Positions 8,208-15,754 of a DNA stretch of 59,009 bases are shown in pieces. Every line of letters starts with the position of its first letter. Positions within the stretch are counted from its first letter, which is position 1. The position numbers and the translations under genes were made by a program. The notes under the pieces are model-generated. The model saw only the letters and a program-made list of their open reading frames with translations. It ran no database searches and had not been told where the DNA came from. Source of the DNA: Fusobacteriaceae bacterium (GTDB taxonomy: Bacteria > Fusobacteriota > Fusobacteriia > Fusobacteriales > Fusobacteriaceae); assembly GCA_031272775.1 (NCBI GenBank), contig JAISTB010000004.1:1-59009 (forward strand). The letters are read 5' to 3'.

Positions 8208-8477
8208 TCAACAACCCTTCCGACATTTTCCGATATCGAGAATTTCATCGTCAAAATTTGCGATGACAATGGTTCTTTTCACTTCCGGAACACGCTTTTT
8301 CATTTCTTCCAGAACCAGCTTCTTCCCTTCGTCTGAAAGAGCGGAACCGTAATAGCTTCCGGTTAATTTCACCTTCAGGATCTGCCGGTCGTATTCGACA
8401 AGCACAATTCCGCCCTTGCGGGCAGCCAATACGGGCCGGATGTTTTCATTGAGCGTTTTTTCAATTTTTTGTATCAT
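8208..8477 (-). CDS. NifU C-terminal-domain-like protein lacking the CxxC motif
   Basis: An 89-residue protein that aligns along its length with the NifU C-terminal (Nfu) domain: IRPVLAARKGGIVLVEYD, KVKLTGSYYGSALSD and VPEVKRTIVI stand where Nfu proteins have the GGD/LVE, GACxxC and VPEV segments. The cluster-binding cysteines are missing: the expected C-x-x-C is Y42-Y-G-S45. Two cysteines occur only at the end (C85, C89). A normal Nfu scaffold holds a 4Fe-4S cluster; this one probably cannot do so in the usual way. It is the last gene of the minus-strand group with 4-hydroxybutyrate dehydrogenase. AAGGAG before ATG 8477 supports the start. Confidence 0.6.
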   Translation of the reverse strand: MIQKIEKTLNENIRPVLAARKGGIVLVEYDRQILKVKLTGSYYGSALSDEGKKLVLEEMKKRVPEVKRTIVIANFDDEILDIGKCRKGC

Positions 8478-8506
8478 CGTCTATACTCCTTGCCTTAAGC
8501 CTCCGC

Positions 8507-8767
8507 CTATTTTCCCCCGGTCCGCTCATCGCGCGCATACATACCCGCGATACAGACCAGGACGATAATGTTTGGCAGCAACATGGAAGCATCGGAATGG
8601 TATATCCTGAAAATGTTGAGCAATACGACCGCGAAGGCTAAAAAATAGGTGATTCTCGTAATGGGCCTTGAACGTTTTTCTGTTTTCAGGTAAATGATCC
8701 CGTTTGCCACAGACAGGATCATCACGATGACAACACCGGCTATAATGCATTTCAAGTATGGATTCAT
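8507..8767 (-). CDS. Small membrane protein of unknown function
   Basis: An 86-residue protein with three predicted membrane helices (about residues 5-27, 37-57 and 60-77) and a charged C-terminus ARDERTGGK. I do not recognise a family. The frame is open further upstream, but that would run into the dehydrogenase gene; ATG 8765-8767, behind GGGATGG, is the sensible start and lies 37 bp after the dehydrogenase stop. It is followed 29 bp later by the NifU-like gene, so it appears to belong to the same transcript. Confidence 0.55.
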   Translation of the reverse strand: MNPYLKCIIAGVVIVMILSVANGIIYLKTEKRSRPITRITYFLAFAVVLLNIFRIYHSDASMLLPNIIVLVCIAGMYARDERTGGK

Positions 8768-8804
8768 CAGACACCATCCCGTTACTTTGCGTGTTCGCGT
8801 CAAA

Positions 8805-9917
8805 TCAGAACAGTTCTTTGTAGATCTTGTAAACACGCGACTTGTCCAGTTCAACAAAATTGTTTGCCATCAATCTTCCCTGATTAACCATGACGGACTC
8901 TGTAAATTCTTCAAGGTTCTTTTCGGTTACGCCGTATTCATGCAGCGGTTTTCGTAGAATAATGGTGTTCAGCAGTTTTTCCAGAACCGTGTAAACCTCA
9001 TTGGTTGCGCACCCTAGAATTTTTGCGATAAACGCGTTGAGAACGGCAATATCGCCGTCAGATTTCAGTTCCATGTAGTTTTTCATGACCCCGATAAAGA
9101 TCGCGTAATTCGCTTCCCCGTGCGGCACATGGTACGCCGCGCCCAGCGGATAACTCAACGCATGCACGGCGCCCACGCCGGCATTTCCAAAGGCGATCCC
9201 GGCGTAGTTGCTCGCGGTAAGAAAATCGCTCAGCAGAGCTGTTCTCGCCTCTTTTCCGTTCTTCTCGATCGCTTTGTATCCGGCCAAAATCATTTCAATC
9301 GCTTTGTATCCGAATAATTTCGTCATTTCATTGGCCTTGGGGGAAAGACTGGATTCGATCGCGTGAATCAGCGCGTCTATGGAGCTCGTGGCAAAAAATT
9401 TGAAGGGCAGATCCGTCAGCAGTTCAGGAATTAAAACCGCGCTGTCGGCGTAGAGCTCATCCACGGCCAGTCCTTTTTTTGTTCCCCTGCTGTTCAAAGC
9501 CAGAATCGCTATGTTAGTGACTTCGCTGCCGGTTCCGCACGTGGTCGGAACCAAAACCAATTCCCTGATTTTCTTGATCTCCAGTTTCCCGTCATACAAA
9601 TCGAGAACGGGAGATACATTTTTGAGGACAAACAGTTTGGCAATGTCTAGTACGGTACCGCCGCCGATGGCAATAATCCTTTCGGGAGAAGATTTTATGT
9701 CCCTATAGATCGCTTCCACCATATCGTCGGAAGGTTCCCCCGCTCCGTATTTTTCCTGGAAGATCACATCACACGGCAAGTTCAGCTTTCCGAATGAGGG
9801 CTTGTAAATATACTCGTTTGTAATCACGAGGTCGCCCTGTCCGAGTTTGAATTCCTCCGAAAAATCTTTGCATGTGGCAAATTTATATATTGATGGTTTC
9901 AACATGAATTGCCTCAT
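8805..9917 (-). CDS. 4hbD: 4-hydroxybutyrate dehydrogenase (iron-type alcohol dehydrogenase family)
   Basis: A 370-residue group III alcohol dehydrogenase. The nucleotide site is AIGGGTVLDIAK, and PTTCGTGSEVTN and the metal-ligand histidines in DALIHAIES, GAVHALSYPLGA and HVPHGEAN are all present. The N-terminus (LKPSIYKFATCKDF, LVITNEYIYKP, FQEKYGAGEPSDDM) closely follows the clostridial NAD-dependent 4-hydroxybutyrate dehydrogenase of the succinate/4-aminobutyrate fermentation pathway, which interconverts 4-hydroxybutyrate and succinate semialdehyde in the cytoplasm. AGGAGG precedes ATG 9917. A permease gene lies 35 bp upstream. I see no other gene of that pathway in the window, so the direction in vivo is open. 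Confidence 0.82.
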   Translation of the reverse strand: MRQFMLKPSIYKFATCKDFSEEFKLGQGDLVITNEYIYKPSFGKLNLPCDVIFQEKYGAGEPSDDMVEAIYRDIKSSPERIIAIGGGTVLDIAKLFVLKNVSPVLDLYDGKLEIKKIRELVLVPTTCGTGSEVTNIAILALNSRGTKKGLAVDELYADSAVLIPELLTDLPFKFFATSSIDALIHAIESSLSPKANEMTKLFGYKAIEMILAGYKAIEKNGKEARTALLSDFLTASNYAGIAFGNAGVGAVHALSYPLGAAYHVPHGEANYAIFIGVMKNYMELKSDGDIAVLNAFIAKILGCATNEVYTVLEKLLNTIILRKPLHEYGVTEKNLEEFTESVMVNQGRLMANNFVELDKSRVYKIYKELF

Positions 9918-9952
9918 AAAACTCCTCCTTTTATTCCGTCATTCTCGCGCCT

Positions 9953-11437
9953 TCACTCTGCCGGCGATTTTTGGAGCTTATAATCATGGTAAACCTCAGA
10001 GGCTTCCAGTAGGAGCCAGAGCACAACGCCCATCAACAAAGACCAGGCCGGCGTGGTGCAAGCCAAAACCGCAGCCATGACACAGGCAATTCCCCGCTCA
10101 TTGGGGGTATTCGCCATTCTCATGCCTATGTTGCCGCAAGCAAAGCATTGCACGGCCATGGTGATCCCGAAGAAAATGGCAAAGGCGGGTTTGATCAGGG
10201 TAACCACCGGGAGGATCATAACGGCAATTACGGTCGAAGCCCGGAATGTGCAGACGCCGCCCCAATAGGTTCTCATGGTCTTGTAGCCCCGTTTATACCG
10301 TTCCGTTACGGTCAGCAAACCCGAAGCCCACAACGGTCCGCACAGCGGTACCCAAGGGGCAAACAGAGACATGATGGCGTTTCTCATAAAGCTCACAAGG
10401 TTGGATCGCCCGGCGTCAAAGATAACCGTCTCATCAGGTCGGTTGGCCGTCGCTTCCGTAACAACCTCCTTGGCCAGTACAAAATCTGAGAAGGAAATGA
10501 TGTAGATCGTGATGGCAAGCGGGATCGCATTGATGAAATACTTGATCTCGGGGAATCCGATTCCAAAAATCGTGAAATGCTCCATTACAAAGCCGAAATT
10601 AAGCGGCGTCATGCCCCACTGGATCTGCGGCACCGGAATTTCCTTCAAGAGCACAGGCGCAAGGATAATGGCAAACAATTGCGCCGGAACAACCCCCTGA
10701 TTTCGCAACAAGCGCCAGTATTTGTTTTCTTCCGCTTTTCGCGCAAAGGTTTTATTGAACAAGAACAAATAAGAAAGCAGACAAGCGATCACGACGGTCC
10801 ACGGCGCCCGTGGCATCCGGGCCTGAATTACATTCATTCCGGCGGTTACTCCAGCGCCCAGTACGACGCCCGCCTTTATAGATTGCGGTATGCCTTCCAC
10901 GAGTTTGCGTCCCAGTCCGGTTACGCCCATGATCAGAAAACTAAGGGCAACCAGCATCTGCAGCGCGATCATGGCATGGATTCTGTCCACGTTTCCCGCG
11001 GCATAATCGGGCATGGCATACGTTCCCAGATATTTCAGGGTCAGCGGCAGGGCCGGCGTTATCCAGCCCGGAACGACCGGATCGCCCAGCAGGGATGGCA
11101 GATAATAACAGCAGGCGTTCAAGACGCCGAAGGTAAGCGTCATCAAGAATATTCCGTTTTCGGTCAAGCCCAAAGCGCTAATGTTTTCCGGTACTTCGAG
11201 ACCGAAGGTGGTCATGGTTGTCATGACGCCGGCGCCGAGACAAGCTACGCCGAGAAATAACGCCGCCGCGAATTCCGTCCATTGCCATTCATGGTGGATC
11301 AGAGGAATGCGCAGCATGAAGGGGCCCAATTTGATTCCGGGTTGCTCTTCGCCGAACTTTCTTTTTTTGAGCGGAAAGGTTTCAGTCATAAACCCTTCCG
11401 GCACATCATTCTTCACTTTCTTCTCTTCAGTGCTCAT
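9953..11437 (-). CDS. SLC23/NCS2-like permease
   Basis: A 494-residue protein with a charged N-terminus of about 50 residues and roughly a dozen hydrophobic helices. The segment ITPALPLTLKYLG and the IPQSIKAGVVLGAGVTAGMN stretch resemble the SLC23/NCS2 fold of nucleobase-ascorbate carriers, where a similar IP.....G...G turn leads into the core domain. The usual NCS2 signature is not clear, so the family assignment is tentative and the substrate unknown. It lies directly upstream of 4-hydroxybutyrate dehydrogenase, so uptake of a C4 hydroxy acid or related carboxylate is a contextual guess. AAAGGAGG before ATG 11437 fixes the start. Confidence 0.55.
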   Translation of the reverse strand: MSTEEKKVKNDVPEGFMTETFPLKKRKFGEEQPGIKLGPFMLRIPLIHHEWQWTEFAAALFLGVACLGAGVMTTMTTFGLEVPENISALGLTENGIFLMTLTFGVLNACCYYLPSLLGDPVVPGWITPALPLTLKYLGTYAMPDYAAGNVDRIHAMIALQMLVALSFLIMGVTGLGRKLVEGIPQSIKAGVVLGAGVTAGMNVIQARMPRAPWTVVIACLLSYLFLFNKTFARKAEENKYWRLLRNQGVVPAQLFAIILAPVLLKEIPVPQIQWGMTPLNFGFVMEHFTIFGIGFPEIKYFINAIPLAITIYIISFSDFVLAKEVVTEATANRPDETVIFDAGRSNLVSFMRNAIMSLFAPWVPLCGPLWASGLLTVTERYKRGYKTMRTYWGGVCTFRASTVIAVMILPVVTLIKPAFAIFFGITMAVQCFACGNIGMRMANTPNERGIACVMAAVLACTTPAWSLLMGVVLWLLLEASEVYHDYKLQKSPAE

Positions 11438-11486
11438 TCAAGCCCTCCTTTGAAAAATAATAAATAAATGACAGAAATATCAGCCG

Positions 11487-12080
11487 TTACGTTGGGTTGC
11501 CTTCTGTATCAAATAAATTGTAATGTGCGCTCAGTCGGAGGAATTCCTTGCCGCCGGCGGCGGAAATCCTTTTGAACAATTCATGCCGGTATTCTTTTTG
11601 ACCGTTGATATACCGCTCAAACTGCTCCAGAATATCTTTGCCCGTCAAAATTTCGTTGTTTTCACATGCGGCCAAAAATAGATGCGTCGCGTAATACAGT
11701 TCCCAAAGGGGATCTTTGAACTGTCGGATCAGTTTTTTGCTCTTTCCGCATTTTTTCTCGATTAGCTCCATATACGCGCTCAAGCGCTCGTATTCGTCAA
11801 TGACCGTCTGATCCAAAGCGCGTCCGCATATTTCCCGTACCGATAAGGTCTGTTCACGTAGGAGCTTTGCGCTTTTCTTTTCCCCGCTTCCGTCGGTGAT
11901 AATCCGGATTGCTTTTGCGCTGGGATTCACATGGTTGTTGATTTTCATAAAGGAAAAGGCGAAGCGGTCAACCGTCTCACGCAATTGTCTGTTCCGTTTC
12001 CGGGTATATGCCCAACACAGAATAACGGAAAAAATCGTCACGACATATCCGGTTTTGATGAGCAATCCAAAATTTATCAT
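11487..12080 (-). CDS. Unknown protein with one N-terminal membrane anchor
   Basis: A 197-residue protein with a single predicted membrane helix at about residues 8-25 followed by a basic patch (YTRKRNRQ) and a mostly helical, charged cytoplasmic part. I do not recognise a domain. It is the first gene of the minus-strand group ending at 8208, separated by 49 bp from the permease gene. It is transcribed divergently from the membrane-protein gene at 12175 across a 94-bp gap that holds a perfect 8-bp-arm palindrome. The start is ATG 12078-12080, with AAGGAACGGG upstream. Confidence 0.55.
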   Translation of the reverse strand: MINFGLLIKTGYVVTIFSVILCWAYTRKRNRQLRETVDRFAFSFMKINNHVNPSAKAIRIITDGSGEKKSAKLLREQTLSVREICGRALDQTVIDEYERLSAYMELIEKKCGKSKKLIRQFKDPLWELYYATHLFLAACENNEILTGKDILEQFERYINGQKEYRHELFKRISAAGGKEFLRLSAHYNLFDTEGNPT

Positions 12081-12106
12081 GCGCTTTCCCGTTCCTTAAT
12101 TTTTTC

Positions 12107-12156
12107 TTGACATTTTCCCGATCTTCTTCCATAATATATAGTAAATCATACTATAT
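12107..12156 (+). promoter_or_regulatory. Promoter with palindromic operator-like element
   Basis: TTGACA (12107-12112), 17-nt spacer and CATAAT (12130-12135) point to the gene at 12175. Just downstream lies ATATAGTA-AATCA-TACTATAT (12136-12156), a perfect inverted repeat covering the expected transcription start. It sits between two divergent genes, so a regulator bound here could affect both. Confidence 0.65.
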
Positions 12157-12174
12157 TCACGTGGAGGCGAAGAC

Positions 12175-12747
12175 ATGGAGCAAAAACCGGGAAGAGCGAA
12201 ATATGTTTTGGGTAGCCTCTTTTTTCTGGCCGTTCTGGTCGGTGAGGCCTGTCTGACAAAAAAGCAGTTTCCGGCCCTGTGGTCTTCTCCGGTCCGGCCC
12301 GCGGTCCGGGTTGAGCTTGTTGCCATGTGCACGATCCTGATCCTCATCGTGCTCGGAATCGCCGGGAGAGGGTATCATTCCAAAAAACTTTGTACGACCG
12401 TACTGATTCTGTACACAGTCTATGCGGTATATAATATTATACGCTACAAGTTTTATATTGAGCTCTATGCCGGAGGATTTGAGAAGCCTCTCAAAAGCTA
12501 CGGACCGGCTCTGGAATGCGCGAAATTGGTTCTTATCTTTATGGGAATTGTCGCAAATATCCCTATGGTGCAAAAATTTACCGGTGAAGAATACGCAGAT
12601 CATTTTGTAACGATTATGGAACGCCAAAAGGTGGAGTGGGCAAAGGCCGGGGCCAAAAATGCGAAAAATGAATTGAAGGAAGCCGCCCGCAAGCTGAAAT
12701 CTGAGTTGTCGGAAGAAGAATACGATGAGATGTTAAAAAATTTGTAG
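12175..12747 (+). CDS. Unknown membrane protein with charged C-terminal tail
   Basis: A 190-residue protein with about four predicted membrane helices in the first 125 residues and a cytoplasmic lysine/glutamate-rich tail ending SELSEEEYDEMLKNL, which recalls the short C-terminal oligomerisation (SHOCT-like) helices found in many unrelated membrane proteins. No family is recognised. GTGGAGGCG precedes ATG 12175. It has its own good promoter and faces the divergent anchored protein at 11487. Downstream begins the hairpin island. Confidence 0.6.
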   Translation: MEQKPGRAKYVLGSLFFLAVLVGEACLTKKQFPALWSSPVRPAVRVELVAMCTILILIVLGIAGRGYHSKKLCTTVLILYTVYAVYNIIRYKFYIELYAGGFEKPLKSYGPALECAKLVLIFMGIVANIPMVQKFTGEEYADHFVTIMERQKVEWAKAGAKNAKNELKEAARKLKSELSEEEYDEMLKNL

Positions 12748-12839
12748 CACTTTCCTCTGTCTAAAGTATACAACATTTTGTCAAGATTAACAAGATCAAG
12801 GCGATGAAATTTATTCACTAAAGCTAATCGCCAAATGCG

Positions 12840-13235
12840 CTCCAGCCACGCATATATGGCTCTCTCACAATGTCTCGACTGTGGCTCGCTACGATGCGGG
12901 ATTTACCGCGAACATGGCTTCGACCTCATTGTCGGCCATAGGCCGACATTTCCCCTTGCGAAGGGGAAACTGCAAGGAATTTTTGTCTTTTTGAAAAAAT
13001 CTGCGCGGAGCGCAGATTCAACCTTATTGGCGAGATGGTCATTTGCTTGCAAGACTTTCGGGTCAGTGGCGAAGCCCTCAATAAAGACTCTACCTTGAAG
13101 GCTCCCCTTCGCAAGGGGAGGTTCGTGGCTTCTTACGTTTGCAAGGACGTAGTCCGCAGCAAATGTTAGAAGACCACGATGTCTCGGCGTCAGCGAACGA
13201 AGTGAGCCACAGCCGAGGCTCCGAGCGACGGTAAG
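12840..13235. repeat. Gene-free island of nested inverted repeats (MITE/REP-like)
   Basis: The 520-bp stretch between the genes ending at 12747 and 13270 contains no credible gene. It holds perfect hairpins TGTCGGCC/GGCCGACA (12930-12948), TTTCCCCTT/AAGGGGAAA (12949-12969), AATCTGCGC/GCGCAGATT (12998-13018) and CTCCCCTT/AAGGGGAG (13102-13120). The second and fourth are inverted copies of each other. An outer imperfect inverted repeat pairs CTCGACTGTGGCTCGCTACG (12874-12893) with the reverse complement of 13198-13217, four mismatches in 20. This architecture fits a non-autonomous palindromic element. No target-site duplication was identified. Confidence 0.6.
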
Positions 13236-13269
13236 CAGGCTTCACGTTAAGCAAAGTCGGTTCGGCTGA

Positions 13270-13785
13270 TCAAAAAATTTCCGCATCCAGCATCTTCTCC
13301 ATCTCCAACTCCAGCACCGACCCCGCCCAGCTGTGATTCTCCTTCTCCGAAACCTTTTGAAAACCCAGTCGGGCATAGAGATCCAGCGCCCGGTCCAAAT
13401 CGCTGGTCGTATCGAGATAGACGCTGCGGAATCCTTTCTTTTTTGCGTAGTCAAGGGCATTATCCAGCATTTCCCGTCCGAGACCCAGGCCCCGGACGTC
13501 CGGGTGCAGCAAAAACCAGCGCAGTTGCGCCCGTTCGCCGCGATTGACGATCGCGATGGACCCCACGATTTCCCCGTCAACTTCCGCGAGCCACAGACGA
13601 TCGCGTTCGGGATTGTAGGCCATCAGGAAATCAAAGAGCGATTTTGCCACATAAGCCTCAAAAGTCGTCGTGTACCGGTATTCCTTCCCGTAAATCCAGG
13701 CGTGCATATACGTGATCCAGCCGATGTCTCCGGGCCTGATGTCCGTCCGGATCGTGACGTCGGTTCTTTTGAGTTTCTTTTCCAT
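13270..13785 (-). CDS. GNAT-family N-acetyltransferase
   Basis: A 171-residue protein with the GNAT fold order: LWLAEVDGEIVGSIAIV is strand 3-4, LRWFLLHPDVRGLGLGREML is motif A with the R-G-x-G-x-G pyrophosphate loop that holds acetyl-CoA, and RALDLYARLGFQKV is motif B. Length is normal for the family. The acceptor substrate cannot be told from the sequence. AGGAGG lies ahead of ATG 13785. The gene stands alone between the hairpin island and the divergent ATPase pair, and shows no link in function to either. Confidence 0.82.
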   Translation of the reverse strand: MEKKLKRTDVTIRTDIRPGDIGWITYMHAWIYGKEYRYTTTFEAYVAKSLFDFLMAYNPERDRLWLAEVDGEIVGSIAIVNRGERAQLRWFLLHPDVRGLGLGREMLDNALDYAKKKGFRSVYLDTTSDLDRALDLYARLGFQKVSEKENHSWAGSVLELEMEKMLDAEIF

Positions 13786-13866
13786 CTTCCCGCGCCTCCT
13801 TGTGAGTTTAGAAGTAGTGTAGCATATTTTGGAAATTTGGGCAAGGAAAAAGCGCTTTTTTTATGA

Positions 13867-13895
13867 TAGACAAAGCGGAAAATATAGTTTATAAT
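13867..13895 (+). promoter_or_regulatory. Promoter of the ATPase/TOPRIM-like pair
   Basis: TAGACA (13867-13872), 17-nt spacer and TATAAT (13890-13895), followed by AAAGGAGT and ATG 13926. The promoter lies inside the longest open frame, which shows that the extended start at 13863 is not used. Confidence 0.65.
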
Positions 13896-13925
13896 GTGAA
13901 AAAGACAATTTTAAAGGAGTCTCAA

Positions 13926-15134
13926 ATGATAGAATCCATTATATTGAGGAATTTCAAAGCCTTCAGGAATGCGGAAATGAAAGATATACCGCCGTTTTGT
14001 GTAATTGTTGGGGCCAACGGGTCCGGGAAAAGCACAATTTTCAATGTGTTGGGGTTCCTGAAGGACGCAATGGCCAGTAATGTCAATGTGGCGCTTTCCA
14101 AACTGGGAGGCAGTCGCGGGCTGCAGGAAGTCAGAACGCGCGGCGCGGCATACAACGAGTCTGTTGAGATTACGCTGAAATTCAGAAACGAAAAAGTTGT
14201 GAACGATAAAAACAAACAACTGCTCATTACCTATCAACTGAAATTGAACGAAAGAAACGGAAGGGCATATGTCGAGCAGGAAATCTTAAGTTATCGGAGA
14301 GGATCAAAAGGACAGCCTTGGCGATTTTTGGATTTTTCTGACGGCAAAGGAAAAGCAGTGACCAATGAGGCTGAAAAAGTATCCGATGTGAACCAGCTCG
14401 ATAGGGAGGAGCAGTCATTGAAATCCAATGACATACTGGCAATCAAGGGACTTGCTCAATTTGAACGCTTTCCGGCTGTTGTGGCTTTAGGCGAACTGAT
14501 CGAAAACTGGTATGTTTCTGATTTTCATATCAGCAAAGCCAGACCTGAGCAGGAAGCCAATTTTGCGGAGCATCTTTCCCGGGAAGGGGAGAATCTGTCG
14601 CTGGTAGTCGAATATTTATATAAGCATCATCCGGATAAATTTGCGATAATCCTGGATAAAATGAAAAAACGTATCCCGGGGATCAATCATGTGGAGGCAA
14701 AAACTACAGAAGAAGGCCGCGTTTTGCTGAAATTCCAGGATGGCGCCTTTGAGGATCCCTTTCTCGCAAAATTTGTCTCTGACGGAACAATAAAAATGCT
14801 CGCGTACTTGGTGCTGCTGAATGATCCGAAACCCTATCCGCTGCTCTGCGTGGAAGAGCCGGAAAACCAGCTGTATCCCAAGTTGCTGCAGGAACTTGCC
14901 GAGGAGTTTCGTGAATACGCGAATCGGGGAGAACAAGTCATGGTTTCCACCCATTCTCCGGATTTTCTCAATGCCGCGCGATTGGACGAAGTCTTCTGGC
15001 TCGAGAAAAAAGACGGCTATACGGAAATCAGGCGGGCTTCCGACAACGAGCAGATCAAGGCGTTCATGGAAGACGGAGATCAGATGGGATATCTGTGGAA
15101 TCAAGGCTTCTTCGGGGATGTTGATCCCAAATGA
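13926..15134 (+). CDS. AAA/ABC-type ATPase (AAA_21, OLD-like), likely defence ATPase
   Basis: A 402-residue ATPase of the SMC/OLD branch. It starts MIESIILRNFKAF, the opening typical of this group, with Walker A GANGSGKST at 29-37, a signature-like FVSDGTIKMLAYL around 283-295, Walker B LLCVEEPE (306-313) and the H-loop STHSPDF (341-347). Such AAA_21 proteins are the sensor/ATPase parts of several two-gene anti-phage systems (PARIS, Septu, OLD/Gabija relatives). The stop overlaps the next start (ATGA at 15131-15134), so the partner DUF4276-like protein is translationally coupled. The pair has its own promoter and sits beside a repeat island, a setting compatible with horizontal gain. Defence is inferred, not shown. 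Confidence 0.75.
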   Translation: MIESIILRNFKAFRNAEMKDIPPFCVIVGANGSGKSTIFNVLGFLKDAMASNVNVALSKLGGSRGLQEVRTRGAAYNESVEITLKFRNEKVVNDKNKQLLITYQLKLNERNGRAYVEQEILSYRRGSKGQPWRFLDFSDGKGKAVTNEAEKVSDVNQLDREEQSLKSNDILAIKGLAQFERFPAVVALGELIENWYVSDFHISKARPEQEANFAEHLSREGENLSLVVEYLYKHHPDKFAIILDKMKKRIPGINHVEAKTTEEGRVLLKFQDGAFEDPFLAKFVSDGTIKMLAYLVLLNDPKPYPLLCVEEPENQLYPKLLQELAEEFREYANRGEQVMVSTHSPDFLNAARLDEVFWLEKKDGYTEIRRASDNEQIKAFMEDGDQMGYLWNQGFFGDVDPK

Positions 15135-15691
15135 GGACGCTGGCTTGTTTTTTGGAAGAACCTTCCGCCAGGGCTTTTCTCGAAGGCGTCCTTCCCCGTA
15201 TACTTCCGGAAGACGTAGAAGTACGATATGTCGTTTTTCAGGGAAAACAGGATTTGGAGAAACAAATTGAAAGAAAATTGCGCTGCTGGAAGAAACCCGA
15301 CACGCTGTTTCTTGTAATGAGAGATCAGGATGCGGCAATTTGTACCAAAGTCAAGGAAAAATTGGCGCATTTATGCATGGCGGCCGGGAAACCCGATACT
15401 TTGGTCAGAATCGCCTGCCACGAATTGGAAAGTTTTTATATCGGCGACTTATCCGCAACCGGAAAGGCTTTGGGCTTGAATGGCTTGGCGACGCTTTCCG
15501 GAAAGGCTGGATACAGGAACCCGGATAAGATTCAACATCCGTCAAGAGAACTGGATAGATTAACGCGCGGGATTTATCAAAAAATAGGCAGTTCCCGGGA
15601 AATCGGGAAAATCATTTCTATCGAAGGAAATGCTTCACAAAGTTTTAATGTGCTGATTTCTGGGATTCGAAGGATTTGCGGGATCGCTTGA
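15131..15691 (+). CDS. DUF4276-like (TOPRIM-type) partner of the ATPase
   Basis: A 186-residue protein resembling DUF4276. The N-terminal acidic pair E9/E10 in FLEEPSARAFLEGVLPRIL, the DxD in LVMRDQDAA (D65, D67) and the conserved ACHELESFYIGD stretch correspond to the glutamate, DxD and helper segments of a TOPRIM-like metal site. TOPRIM partners of AAA ATPases act as nucleases or effectors in OLD, Gabija and PARIS systems; by analogy this would be the effector. It overlaps the ATPase gene by four bases and appears nowhere else in the window. No terminator is evident in the 63 bp before the convergent thiD. Confidence 0.65.
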   Translation: MRTLACFLEEPSARAFLEGVLPRILPEDVEVRYVVFQGKQDLEKQIERKLRCWKKPDTLFLVMRDQDAAICTKVKEKLAHLCMAAGKPDTLVRIACHELESFYIGDLSATGKALGLNGLATLSGKAGYRNPDKIQHPSRELDRLTRGIYQKIGSSREIGKIISIEGNASQSFNVLISGIRRICGIA

Positions 15692-15754
15692 CTTGCCGAA
15701 AAACCACCCCCATGCACAGGAGTCTGAAATTTTTCTTGATAAAGATGAACAAAT

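Noticed and set aside
12835-13114. Two overlapping frames in the hairpin island
   Set aside because: They cross several perfect inverted repeats, have no family likeness and no ribosome site.
13863-13925. Longer N-terminus for the AAA ATPase
   Set aside because: The extension runs through the promoter; MIESIILRNFKAF at 13926 is the typical start and has a good ribosome site.
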